Shown here: positions 45,275-53,102 of the stretch, one piece after another
How positions within the stretch are numbered: position 1 is the first letter of the stretch
Layout: each line of letters opens with the position of its first letter
Source of the DNA: Streptococcus pluranimalium
GTDB lineage: Bacteria; Bacillota; Bacilli; Lactobacillales; Streptococcaceae
Direction: 5' to 3'
NCBI RefSeq assembly: GCF_002953735.1
Contig: NZ_CP025536.1
Coordinates: 440,001-504,000 of the forward strand
DNA: 64,000 nucleotides
The notes under the pieces: model-generated
What the model was told of the DNA's origin: nothing
Seen by the model: only the letters and a program-made list of their open reading frames with translations
Databases searched by the model: none
Translations under genes and position numbers: made by a program

Positions 45275-45299
45275 TCAGTAAGAGACCCTGGACCCGCTA

Positions 45300-45352
45300 A
45301 ACTTCATCGTCTATTTCGATGAGTGACGTGGGAGATGAAAATCGCTATTACC
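45300..45352 (+). promoter_or_regulatory. candidate L1-binding autoregulatory leader before rplA
   Basis: The rplK-rplA gap holds a small hairpin CATCG / CGATG (45305-45321) followed by GTGGGAGATGA (45328-45338). This resembles the L1 site on 23S rRNA that the protein also uses to repress its own mRNA in other bacteria. It is called by resemblance only. Confidence 0.4.
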
Positions 45353-45375
45353 ACATTACAAGGAGAAATTTTATA

Positions 45376-46065
45376 ATGGCTAAAAAAAGTAAACAAATGC
45401 GTGCTGCGCTTGAAAAAATCGACAGCACAAAAGCTTACAGCGTTGAAGAAGCTGTAGTGCTTGCTAAATCAACAAACTTCGCAAAATTTGATGCAACTGT
45501 AGAAGTATCATACAACCTTAACATCGACGTTAAGAAAGCTGACCAACAAATCCGTGGTGCAATGGTATTGCCTGCTGGAACTGGTAAAACTTCTCGCGTT
45601 CTTGTTTTCGCACGTGGTGCTAAAGCAGAAGAAGCTAAAGCAGCTGGTGCTGACTTCGTTGGTGAAGACGACCTTGTTCAAAAAATCCAAGGTGGTTGGT
45701 TAGACTTTGATGTTGTTATTGCTACACCTGATATGATGGCAGTTGTAGGTCGTCTTGGACGTGTCCTTGGACCTCGTAACCTTATGCCAAACCCTAAAAC
45801 TGGTACCGTAACTATGGATGTTGCTAAAGCCGTTGAAGAGTCTAAAGGTGGTAAAATCACTTACCGTGCTGATAAAGCTGGTAACGTTCAAGCTCTTATC
45901 GGTAAAGTATCATTTGAAGATGAGAAATTGGTTGAAAACTTTAAAGCTCTTAACGATGTTATCGTTAAAGCAAAACCATCAACAGCTAAAGGTACTTACA
46001 TCACAAACTTGACACTTACAACAACTCAAGGTGTTGGTATCAAAGTTGATCCTAACTCACTTTAA
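45376..46065 (+). CDS. rplA: 50S ribosomal protein L1
   Basis: 229 residues, standard length; forms the L1 stalk and represses its own translation. Conserved segments are [16 protein letters not shown] at the start, [33 protein letters not shown] in the middle and [17 protein letters not shown] at the end. SD AAGGAG; the longer frame upstream crosses the leader hairpin. Codon use is strongly optimised, unlike the AT-rich array that follows. Confidence 0.98.
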   Translation: MAKKSKQMRAALEKIDSTKAYSVEEAVVLAKSTNFAKFDATVEVSYNLNIDVKKADQQIRGAMVLPAGTGKTSRVLVFARGAKAEEAKAAGADFVGEDDLVQKIQGGWLDFDVVIATPDMMAVVGRLGRVLGPRNLMPNPKTGTVTMDVAKAVEESKGGKITYRADKAGNVQALIGKVSFEDEKLVENFKALNDVIVKAKPSTAKGTYITNLTLTTTQGVGIKVDPNSL

Positions 46066-46100
46066 TAAGAAATATTCATTTTCTAAAAAGAGTGTAATAT

Positions 46101-46140
46101 ACAGAAAAAGACAAGCATTAAATCGCTTGTCTTTTTCTGT
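46101..46140. terminator. terminator after rplA, perfect 15-bp stem
   Basis: ACAGAAAAAGACAAG / CTTGTCTTTTTCTGT with a 10-base loop; symmetrical, so it can serve rplA and the convergent ABC gene. It marks the left edge of the accessory region. Confidence 0.85.
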
Positions 46141-46184
46141 ACCTCGAATTAGCTATTTCAACTACTAATGCTTTAGTTATGAAG

Positions 46185-47786
46185 TTACTGAATAGAGGAG
46201 TTATTGATGAAAGATTGAAATTGCAAAGTTTGATTGAATTTTTGCTCATCTGATTGATTTAAGTGGTGCGTTGCATAAATAATGGTTTTATCTGGTTGTT
46301 GTAAAAGAAAGTCTAGAACTTTTTGTGCGCGATTGACATCAATAGCTGATGTTGCTTCATCAAGGAGTAGAATAGGTTTATTTTGGAGGTGAGCTCTGGC
46401 AAGTGCAATTCGTTGTTTTTGACCACCGGATAAATCACTGCCTTCTTTTATCAAAGGGCGGTCTAAATCATCATTGATAAATTCATCGAGTTGGAAATCT
46501 TTCAACGTCCGATAAAGAACAACGTCGGGAATTGGTTCTCCAAATGTAAGGTTAAAACGTAAACTGTCATCAAATAGATGTACATGGTGAGGAACAAGTT
46601 CAACAATTTGGTCTAGTGGTAAATTATTGACGGTTTGACCATCAACAAAGATATCACCGGTTTGTGGATAAAGTTGACTTGCTAATAGTTTTAAAAGAGT
46701 TGATTTTCCCTTTCCAGAAGGTGATGTGAGGGAAATTTTCTCCCCTTTTTTGAAACTTAAGGAAAAATTTTGAATGATTTTATTCTTTCCATACTGAAAA
46801 GAAATATTTTTTAAATAAAAATCAGAAACAAATGTAGAACATTTATTCTTGCTAGGAGGAGTTCTCAAAAGGTCGAACTTACTAAAAATCGCAGCTGTTG
46901 TTTTCAATTCTGAATAATTAGCGAAGAATCCGGTTAAACCTGCAAAGGTAATGGATGCAAAATACTGAGCTTGAGCAACTAAACCAATTGGAATAAGATG
47001 CCAATAAAAGAGAAGGCCAGCTTGCGTTAGTACCGTCAGTTGGCTAAAAAAGCTAGTTGCATTTTGACTCGCCATCATAGTGCCAAAAAGACGTGCATAT
47101 GTTATTTTAGACATTTTGACTAGCAAGGAAGCTTTTTCAATTTTGTTGGACATATGATTACTTTTACCGGCATTTTTGAGAATATCGTAACCATTTAAAA
47201 CATCGGTTATTGTTTTGGTCAATGCTTCATTCTTAGCTGAAAAATCGTTGGTTTTTTCTGCCAGTTTTACTGAAAATAATTTTGGAATAATTCCCATCAA
47301 AGCTGTTAAAAGAAGAAGGCTAACTAAGAATGATGGATGGTAAAGAGTAAGCGTTGCAGCTGCCCCGATAACATTAAGGACTTGGCTGATCATCAGTTCT
47401 AGTGTTTCAAATCCAAAATCTTGAATAGTCTGAATATCATTGGTCATCCAAGACGTATAGGTAGCTGTATCTTTTTGATGGAATGTTTGATAGTGACAGT
47501 CTGCTAAGGTTTGGCTAATATCTTTGCGAATGTTTGTATTCATCGTTTGAATAGCCTTTTCTCTAGCGGTAGTTACTTGACGAATCTGAATCATCCAAAT
47601 GAAACTATTAGCTAAAATAAACGCACAATTGAGTAGGAATTGATTTAAATTGAGAGCTACAAGGTCAGTAACAGCTTGTGAGGACAAAAGTCCATGCAAA
47701 AGAAGGCAACCTGTATCGACAAGAAGCCAGAAAAGTAATGTGAGATTTTCTTTCTTTGCAGAAAGAAGATAATGTTTTAAGGTCAT
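46185..47786 (-). CDS. ABC exporter half-transporter (membrane plus ATPase domains)
   Basis: 533 residues: six transmembrane helices (about 1-300) followed by a nucleotide-binding domain with Walker A TSPSGKGKSTLLKLLA, signature DLSGGQKQRIALARA, Walker B PILLLDEATSAID and H-loop YATHHL. There is no C39 peptidase domain, so it would move an unprocessed peptide or a lipid/drug. It lies ~75 bases downstream of a 32-codon peptide gene on the same strand, which makes peptide export the leading guess. The SD is weak (AGAAAG). Confidence 0.8.
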   Translation of the reverse strand: MTLKHYLLSAKKENLTLLFWLLVDTGCLLLHGLLSSQAVTDLVALNLNQFLLNCAFILANSFIWMIQIRQVTTAREKAIQTMNTNIRKDISQTLADCHYQTFHQKDTATYTSWMTNDIQTIQDFGFETLELMISQVLNVIGAAATLTLYHPSFLVSLLLLTALMGIIPKLFSVKLAEKTNDFSAKNEALTKTITDVLNGYDILKNAGKSNHMSNKIEKASLLVKMSKITYARLFGTMMASQNATSFFSQLTVLTQAGLLFYWHLIPIGLVAQAQYFASITFAGLTGFFANYSELKTTAAIFSKFDLLRTPPSKNKCSTFVSDFYLKNISFQYGKNKIIQNFSLSFKKGEKISLTSPSGKGKSTLLKLLASQLYPQTGDIFVDGQTVNNLPLDQIVELVPHHVHLFDDSLRFNLTFGEPIPDVVLYRTLKDFQLDEFINDDLDRPLIKEGSDLSGGQKQRIALARAHLQNKPILLLDEATSAIDVNRAQKVLDFLLQQPDKTIIYATHHLNQSDEQKFNQTLQFQSFINNSSIQ

Positions 47787-47859
47787 AAGTTCTTTCTAGG
47801 AAAACCAAGAAAACTTAAGTCGAACGGAAAAATTAATAACAATAATCAGATTTGTAGTC

Positions 47860-47958
47860 TTAGTTTTCCAACCAAGAGCTTAATTTGTCTTGGAGTTGTT
47901 TCTGAGATAATAATGCTACAAAACCTGCCTCATTGTTATGTCCATTATGTTTCATCAT
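47860..47958 (-). CDS. 32-residue peptide encoded upstream of the ABC exporter
   Basis: Begins MMKHNGHNNEAGFVALLSQK and ends SSWLEN. SD AAAGGAGTG lies 6 bases before the ATG, and a consensus-like promoter lies 26 bases upstream, so it is very likely translated. From residue 11 on, Phe, Val, Leu and Trp recur every three to four positions, which suggests an amphipathic helix. No double-Gly leader, Cys pair or signal peptide is seen. A leaderless bacteriocin, a phenol-soluble-modulin-like peptide or a signal are all possible. I recognise no family. Confidence 0.65.
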   Translation of the reverse strand: MMKHNGHNNEAGFVALLSQKQLQDKLSSWLEN

Positions 47959-47983
47959 AGGTACCACTCCTTTCTTGCTCTAT

Positions 47984-48012
47984 ATTGTAAGAGATTAACG
48001 ATAGAAAGTCAA
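47984..48012 (-). promoter_or_regulatory. promoter of the small peptide and ABC exporter unit
   Basis: On the minus strand TTGACT (48007-48012), 17-bp spacer, TACAAT (47984-47989). The predicted leader is about 20 bases and ends in the strong SD. Confidence 0.75.
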
Positions 48013-48088
48013 TGTTTGTAAAAGTATTTTGCTTGGATTAAGTTGGAAAGAAACGTAAATATTGCCATCAATTATAGGAACAGTTCTG

Positions 48089-48159
48089 AGTAAAAATCTT
48101 TGTGTTATACTATAAGGCAATAATCATTGTTGTTTTATAGCATCATATAAGGAGGAATT
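48089..48159 (+). repeat. promoter-bearing repeat R1 of the toxin-immunity array
   Basis: This 71-base block precedes the lipoprotein gene and recurs almost unchanged at 50143-50213 and 52419-52489. It contains TGT-TATACT, an extended -10, and ends in SD AAGGAGG. It supplies three internal promoters to the array; the homology continues into the coding regions. Confidence 0.75.
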
Positions 48160-48552
48160 ATGAAGAAAAATAGTTTAATAGTAAGTCTAGTTATTATATT
48201 AATAGTTTTTTTAATAGGAGGATGTCGTATGAAAGAAAAAGAAACATTAACAAAGCGTCAACAGGATAATGTGGTGAAAAGAATTATTAGAGTATATGAT
48301 ATTCATTCAATTGAATTTACAAAATTTAGTAAAGATCAAAAAACAGGTAGCTACCATCTGTTGTTTGTCATAAATGGTGATAGAAAGTATAAAACGGGTC
48401 TCACTGTATCTGAGATAGATAGATTCAATAATTCTACGGATGACATTAGTTTAAGCCCAATTGATATTTTTAATAAATTTAAACGTGACCTATCTTCACA
48501 CCATTCTCAGAGGGAATTTGAGAAAGTAAAAATAACTTATTTGGAGCATTAG
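48160..48552 (+). CDS. array immunity lipoprotein 1 (class B)
   Basis: 130 residues. A type II signal peptide ends in IGGC with Cys at residue 22, then KEKETLTKRQQDNVVKRI and a small alpha-beta domain ending ITYLEH. The general layout resembles DUF1433-type lipoproteins that protect against type VII lipase toxins. It is nearly identical over its whole length to lipoprotein 7 (52490-52882). It is one base upstream of toxin head 1, so the pair is one cassette. The immunity role is inferred. Confidence 0.7.
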   Translation: MKKNSLIVSLVIILIVFLIGGCRMKEKETLTKRQQDNVVKRIIRVYDIHSIEFTKFSKDQKTGSYHLLFVINGDRKYKTGLTVSEIDRFNNSTDDISLSPIDIFNKFKRDLSSHHSQREFEKVKITYLEH

Positions 48553-48553
48553 T

Positions 48554-48817
48554 ATGTTAATTACAGAAGAAGAATATAATTGGTTGGCAGAACAATCATA
48601 CTGGATCGAAGAAAATAGATCGGATGTTAGGTATCACCCAGAGGCAGAAAAAACATATTATTTTGACCCAGAAAAACCATCATTAGGTCAATTCCAAGTC
48701 CTCAAAGTCAAAGACAACCCTTCTAATGGCTTGCAGGCCATGGCGGTAGCACCGGTTGATAAAAATGGTAAGGCGACTTGTTGTGACATAGTACGTGAGG
48801 TTTGTAGTCTTGCTTAA
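48554..48817 (+). pseudogene. orphan lipase-toxin head 1
   Basis: 87 codons. Residues 1-72 match the N-terminus of the complete toxin (opening EEEYNWLAEQSYW, then LGQFQVLKVKDNPSNGLQ and AMAVAPVDKNG). After KNGKA the frame leaves the homology and stops within 15 codons. It lacks the catalytic serine region, so it cannot be a lipase. It may be a stored recombination donor or only debris. Confidence 0.65.
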
Positions 48818-48866
48818 GTTAATAAGTGTTTTGTTAATTTAATAAAACTATAAATGGAGGCCAATA

Positions 48867-49259
48867 ATGAAGAAGCGGTTAATTTGGTTAATTGCAATTA
48901 TTTTAATTATTACAGGAGGATTATTTTTTATGAGAAAAAACATTTTTACAGGTGAATGGGAAAATGAGTACCGTGATGAGGAAGAACGTATAGCGCTCTA
49001 TTTTATCAATAATTACGAGCTTACTAATGGGGATAAGATTAAAAAAATAGAATTTACTGAGTTTGAAAAAAATAATATGACGGGCTATTGGAGGATAGTG
49101 TTGTTAGTAAATAATGAGTATCAGATTTCATTTAAAGAATCGAAAATCGGAGGTGAGTTAAGAAGTGGAAGTTATATGGGAACTGAGTTCAGAAAAATTG
49201 ATGATAAAAAGAGCAATACAAAATTATATGGTATTGTTATTGATTATTTAGAGGAGTGA
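48867..49259 (+). CDS. array immunity-type membrane protein 2 (class A)
   Basis: 130 residues. An N-terminal hydrophobic segment (WLIAIILIITGGLFF) without a lipobox Cys anchors an alpha-beta domain with EERIALYFINNY, IKKIEFTEFEKNNMTGYW and VLLVNNEYQISF, the pattern of DUF1433-like proteins. SD ATGGAGG. It ends 4 bases before head 2. It differs clearly from the class B proteins at 48.2 and 50.2 kb. Confidence 0.65.
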   Translation: MKKRLIWLIAIILIITGGLFFMRKNIFTGEWENEYRDEEERIALYFINNYELTNGDKIKKIEFTEFEKNNMTGYWRIVLLVNNEYQISFKESKIGGELRSGSYMGTEFRKIDDKKSNTKLYGIVIDYLEE

Positions 49260-49263
49260 CGCT

Positions 49264-49506
49264 GTGGTAACTGAACAAGATTATAATAATTTAGCTGACG
49301 ATGTTTACAATGTCGAGAATAGTAAATCAGATGAGATTGTAAAAAAAGGAAGTATCGTTGGTAATGATAAATATATCGTCATTCATTCTAAAGACAACCC
49401 TGACAACGGCATGCAGGCCATGGCGGTGGCACCAGTTGATAAAAATGGTGAGGTGGATTACAGTGAGGTCGTGATTGCCTATGCGGGGCTAAATATTGCT
49501 TTATAG
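49264..49506 (+). pseudogene. orphan lipase-toxin head 2 (class A)
   Basis: 80 codons from a GTG. The start VTEQDYNNLADDVYNVE is a class A head, joined to the shared NGMQAMAVAPVDKNG and DYSEVVIAYAG segments. It then runs into NIAL and stops, where the complete toxin has TNREDFKD. Catalytic residues are missing. Confidence 0.6.
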
Positions 49507-49527
49507 AATGGCCTCAGGAGGGTGATT

Positions 49528-49932
49528 ATGAGGAAGAATAGTTTAATAGTGAGTTTAGTGATAATATTTACAGGTTTAATAATAGGAGGAATACTGATGT
49601 TTAATAGACAAGAGAATGAAAGTAAACAGAGTTACAAAAGAGAACAGAATAGAATTGTTGAGCATATTTCTAATAACTACAAAAATATAAATAAAGTAGA
49701 ATTTACCAGTATAGAAGAAAATTTAAAAACCGGTTATTGGAATTTTGAAATTATTATTAATGATAATCTCTACGTTGCTTTTTCGGAAAAAGGTTTTGGT
49801 GGAGAGATTACCCATTCGGTCACTCATACTGAATTGAGTCGAGGCAATAGATTAGAAAAGCAGAATATGGAACTCACAAAGCAAAATTCAAATGTGGAAA
49901 TTGTTTATTTCGAGGAGCCAAAGGATGATTAG
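49528..49932 (+). CDS. array immunity-type membrane protein 3 (class A)
   Basis: 134 residues, ATG after SD CAGGAGGG. The N-terminal helix SLIVSLVIIFTGLIIGG has no Cys; the rest (YKREQNRIVEHISNNY, INKVEFTSIEENLKTGYW) is close to proteins 2 and 6. It overlaps head 3 by 8 bases. Confidence 0.65.
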   Translation: MRKNSLIVSLVIIFTGLIIGGILMFNRQENESKQSYKREQNRIVEHISNNYKNINKVEFTSIEENLKTGYWNFEIIINDNLYVAFSEKGFGGEITHSVTHTELSRGNRLEKQNMELTKQNSNVEIVYFEEPKDD

Positions 49933-50142
49933 TGAAAAAGATTATAATGGTATTGCAGATTCAGTATATTCGGTTGATAGAAAAAAGCTGATATGCCGTA
50001 TGTAACAGGTGATACAATTTTGGAGGATCAGTATGTCATCCTAAAATCCGAAGACAACACTGACAACGGCATGCAGGCCATGGCGGTGGCACCAATTGAT
50101 AAGTATGTTGTGTCTGGTGTAAACTGGTATATAGTCCCCTGA
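49925..50142 (+). pseudogene. orphan lipase-toxin head 3, frameshifted (class A)
   Basis: Starts ISEKDYNGIADSVYSVD, then a frame loss in the A-rich run at about 49978-49986. In the restored frame it continues through YVILKSEDNTDNGMQ and AMAVAPIDK, then a tail YVVSGVNWYIVP shared with head 6. Two defects: frameshift and loss of the lipase core. Confidence 0.6.
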
Positions 50143-50213
50143 AGTAAAAATCTTTGTGTTATACTATAAGGCAATAATCATTGTTGTTTTATAGCATAAT
50201 ATAAGGAGGAATT
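50143..50213 (+). repeat. promoter-bearing repeat R2 of the array
   Basis: Same block as 48089-48159, including TGT-TATACT and SD AAGGAGG. Together with the preceding head tail it forms a ~290-base stretch (50041-50330) nearly identical to 52317-52606. Confidence 0.75.
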
Positions 50214-50606
50214 ATGAAGAAAAATAGTTTAATAGTAAGTCTAGTTATTATATTAATCGTTTTTTTAATAGGAGGGTGTCGTATGAAAGAAAAAGAAACA
50301 TTAACAAAACGTCAACAGGATAATGTGGTTAGAGGAATAGCAAGAAACTACGATATAAAATCAATCAAATTTACAAAAATCAATAGAGATTCAAAAACAG
50401 GTAGCTATCATCTGCTATTTATTATAAATGATCATGAAAAGTATAAAACAGGTATTACAGTTTCAAAAATATCAGAATTTGATGAAAAACTAGATAATAT
50501 TGGTTTGTCCCCTATAGATGATTTCAAATTTATAGAAAGAGATAAGCCAATTAACAATACCGATAATATTTTGAAAACAATTGAAATAACATATTTAGGA
50601 GAGTAG
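50214..50606 (+). CDS. array immunity lipoprotein 4 (class B)
   Basis: 130 residues; the first 38 are almost the same as in lipoprotein 1 (Cys at 22, then KEKETLTKRQQDNVV), after which the sequence diverges (RGIARNYDIKSIKFTK). A shared anchor with a different distal domain suggests recombination within the gene. It ends one base before head 4. Confidence 0.68.
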   Translation: MKKNSLIVSLVIILIVFLIGGCRMKEKETLTKRQQDNVVRGIARNYDIKSIKFTKINRDSKTGSYHLLFIINDHEKYKTGITVSKISEFDEKLDNIGLSPIDDFKFIERDKPINNTDNILKTIEITYLGE

Positions 50607-50607
50607 T

Positions 50608-50879
50608 ATGTCAATTACGGAGGAAAATATAGGTGATTAGCAGAACAATCCTACTGGGTTGAAGAGGGAAGAGATAATGTTGACTATCATCCCAATGACG
50701 GAAAAAGATATTATTTTAATGGAAAAAATAATAAATTAGGTCAATTCCAAGTTCTCAAAGTCAAAGATAACACTGACAACAGCATGTAGGCCATGGCGGT
50801 AGCACCGGTTGATAAAAATGGTAAGGCGGGTTACAGTGAAGTTGTGATTGCTTATGCAGGGATAAATATTGCTTTATAG
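50608..50879 (+). pseudogene. orphan lipase-toxin head 4, doubly broken (class B)
   Basis: The frame is lost after SITEEN; in the restored frame WLAEQSYWVEEGRDNVDYHP and LGQFQVLKVKDNTDNSM follow. The codon after SM is TAG where all other heads have CAG (Gln). It ends in the INIAL tail also seen in head 2. It has a frameshift, a nonsense codon and no catalytic region. Confidence 0.65.
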
Positions 50880-50900
50880 AGTGGCCTCAGGAGGATGATT

Positions 50901-51293
50901 ATGAAGAAGAAAATCTTAATAGCAAGTCTAGTTACTATATTTTTAGGTTTAATAATAGGAGGATACCGTTTGAAAGAAAAGGGAACATTAACAAAGCGTC
51001 AACAGGATAATGTAGTGAGATGGATTGCACGTGGTTATGATGTAGATAAAGTCAAGTTTTTAAATTGTGAGAAAAACACTACTACAGGTACTTACAGTTT
51101 AATCTTTAGAATAGATGATAAAACAGAGACTAGTATTGTACAGGTTGAATCCTTGAAAGAATTTGATGATTCAAACGGAGATATTGGCTTGGATCCTATA
51201 GAAGATTTTATAGATTTAGAAAAATCAAATCCATTAGATAATGACGAGCCTGTAAATATTAGTGATATAGAAATTACATACTTAGGAGAATAG
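50901..51293 (+). CDS. array immunity-type membrane protein 5 (class B, lipobox Cys lost)
   Basis: 131 codons. Class B by its TLTKRQQDNVVRWIARGYDV segment, but the lipobox reads IGGY instead of IGGC, so it cannot be lipidated and would stay as a membrane-anchored protein. SD AGGAGGATG. It ends one base before head 5. The protein is otherwise full length. Confidence 0.65.
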   Translation: MKKKILIASLVTIFLGLIIGGYRLKEKGTLTKRQQDNVVRWIARGYDVDKVKFLNCEKNTTTGTYSLIFRIDDKTETSIVQVESLKEFDDSNGDIGLDPIEDFIDLEKSNPLDNDEPVNISDIEITYLGE

Positions 51294-51294
51294 T

Positions 51295-51795
51295 ATGGTA
51301 ACAGAAAAACAATACAGATGGATAGTCGATCATGTTTACACTGTTGGTCACAATAAACATGATGGACAGTATACCAAAATAAAAGAAAAAACGTATTATT
51401 TTGACAGGAGAAATAAAAACTTAGGTCAATTCCAAGTCCTCAAAGTCAAAGACAGCACTTCCAACGGCATGCAGGCCATGGCGGTGGCACCAGTTGATAA
51501 AAATGGTAAGGCGGATTACAGTGAGGTCGTGATTGCTTATGCAGGAACCAATCGAGCAGATTTCAAAGATCTCGGAACTGATATTCAATCCATTGGTCTT
51601 GGTAGCGATGAGTTAAAGTTCTTTAATCTCACTGCGGATTCTCAATTCTCAACAGCATTAGACTTTGCCAAGCAAGTTGAGAAAGAGGTCAAAACGAAAA
51701 ATCCCAATGTTGTTACAATAATAGGGACAATGCTAAGTAAACCTTTTGTGCTAGACTATAAGATAATAAATAAGCAGTATTGTTTTATAGGATAA
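51295..51795 (+). pseudogene. orphan lipase-toxin head 5, the longest truncated copy
   Basis: 166 codons. It matches the complete toxin through FKDLGTDIQSIGLGSDEL and KQVEKEVKTKNPNVVT, then leaves it exactly before the TTGHSLG nucleophile elbow, ending in 24 unrelated codons. Without Ser, Asp and His it cannot be catalytic. Confidence 0.65.
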
Positions 51796-51811
51796 TATAA
51801 GGAGATTACTT

Positions 51812-52210
51812 ATGAAGAAAAGCTTAATAGCAGGTTTGGTTACTATAATGATAGGTTTAATAATAGGAGGAGTGTTGATGTTTAATAGTCAAGAGAAGCA
51901 AAGAAAACAAAATTACAGAAGAGAACAAGATAGGATGGTTAAATATTTGGTATCCAATTATGAGGAGATAGATAAGGTTGAATTTACAGAAATAGATTAT
52001 GATGAAGTTGCTGGAACGTATTCTTTCTATGCTATCATAAACGATAAAATAACTGTTGATTTTACTTTATGGAAACTAGGTGGTGAAATAGACGTGAGTG
52101 AACTTTCATCTCGTAATTCTGGGAACTACCTTGAAAAAATGAAAAAAAGTGGTGAGAAGTCTAGGATTTCTGATATTCAAATTATTTATATGAGAAATGA
52201 TGGTAACTGA
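51812..52210 (+). CDS. array immunity-type membrane protein 6 (class A)
   Basis: 132 residues, N-terminal helix SLIAGLVTIMIGLIIGG without Cys, then YRREQDRMVKYLVSNYEE and VAGTYSFYAIINDKITVDF. Class A, like proteins 2 and 3. SD AAGGAG. It overlaps head 6 by a few bases. Confidence 0.65.
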   Translation: MKKSLIAGLVTIMIGLIIGGVLMFNSQEKQRKQNYRREQDRMVKYLVSNYEEIDKVEFTEIDYDEVAGTYSFYAIINDKITVDFTLWKLGGEIDVSELSSRNSGNYLEKMKKSGEKSRISDIQIIYMRNDGN

Positions 52211-52418
52211 TCAAGATTATCATAAGATTGCTAATGATGTTTACAAAGTTGATTCTAGTAAGCTCAAAATTCCACGTAGAGAAGGAGAGGAAGTAGCTGT
52301 AGGTAAGTATATCATTCTAAAATCCGAAGACAACACTGAAAACGGCATGCAGGCCATGGCGGTGGCACCAGTTGATAAGTATGTTGTGTCTGGTGTAAAC
52401 TGGTATATAGTCCCCTGA
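52200..52418 (+). pseudogene. orphan lipase-toxin head 6 (class A)
   Basis: 72 codons. Class A opening VTDQDYHKIANDVYKVD, shared ILKSEDNTENGMQ and AMAVAPVDK, then the tail YVVSGVNWYIVP found also in head 3. Truncated well before the lipase core. Its tail leads into repeat R3. Confidence 0.6.
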
Positions 52419-52489
52419 AGTAAAAATCTTTGTGTTATACTATAAGGCAATAATCATTGTTGTTTTATAGCATAATATAAGGAGGAATT
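52419..52489 (+). repeat. promoter-bearing repeat R3 of the array
   Basis: Third copy of the 71-base promoter block. With the lipoprotein gene it forms a 464-base near-identical duplicate (52419-52882) of 48089-48552, without indels. Confidence 0.75.
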
Positions 52490-52882
52490 ATGAAGAAAAA
52501 TAGTTTAATAGTAAGTCTAGTTATTATATTAATCGTTTTTTTAATAGGAGGGTGTCGTATGAAAGAAAAAGAAACATTAACAAAACGTCAACAGGATAAT
52601 GTGGTGAAAAGAATTGTTAGAGTATATGATATTCATTCAATTGAATTTACAAAATTTAGTAAAGATCAAAAAACAGGTAGCTACCATCTGTTATTTGTCA
52701 TAAATGGTGATAGAAAGTATAAAACGGGTCTCACTGTATCTGAGATAGATAGATTCAATAATTCTACGGATGATATTAGTTTAAGTCCAGGTGATATTTT
52801 CAATAAATTTAAACGTGATCTATCTTCACACCATTCTCAGAGGGAGTTTGAGAAAGTAAAAATAACTTATTTGGAGCAGTAG
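52490..52882 (+). CDS. array immunity lipoprotein 7 (class B)
   Basis: 130 residues, differing from lipoprotein 1 at only three positions (Ile to Val in KRIVRVYD, Ile to Gly in SPGDIF, last residue Gln for His). Cys at residue 22 is intact. The duplication seems recent and gives a long stretch for homologous recombination. Confidence 0.7.
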   Translation: MKKNSLIVSLVIILIVFLIGGCRMKEKETLTKRQQDNVVKRIVRVYDIHSIEFTKFSKDQKTGSYHLLFVINGDRKYKTGLTVSEIDRFNNSTDDISLSPGDIFNKFKRDLSSHHSQREFEKVKITYLEQ

Positions 52883-52883
52883 T

Positions 52884-53102
52884 ATGTCAATTACAGATGA
52901 ACAATATAATAGAGTGGCAGAACAAGCTTATTGGGTTGAAAAAGGTAGAAATGATGTTGACTATCATCCAGAAGAAGGAAGAAAATATAGCTACAAAGAT
53001 GATAAACCATCATTAGGTCAATTCCAAGTCCTCAAAGTAGAAGACAACACTGAAAACGGCATGCAGGCTATGGCGGTTGTCATGATGGAGGTATGTCTAT
53101 GA
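52884..53102 (+). pseudogene. orphan lipase-toxin head 7 (class B)
   Basis: 72 codons. Class B opening SITDEQYNRVAEQAYWVEK and YHPEEG, then LGQFQVLKVEDNTENGMQ and AMAV. It then joins directly to the SD and start of lipoprotein 8 (MMEVCL), the sharpest junction in the array. Confidence 0.62.

Noticed and set aside
47860..47958. Reading the small peptide as a streptide-type KxxxW radical-SAM RiPP precursor
   Set aside because: Lys25 and Trp29 have KxxxW spacing, but no radical SAM enzyme or Rgg/SHP regulator is nearby; chance is more likely.
50103..50142. The head tail YVVSGVNWYIVP as an insertion-sequence end
   Set aside because: The bases GTGTAAACTGG look somewhat like an IS256-family terminus, but there is no inverted partner or transposase fragment.
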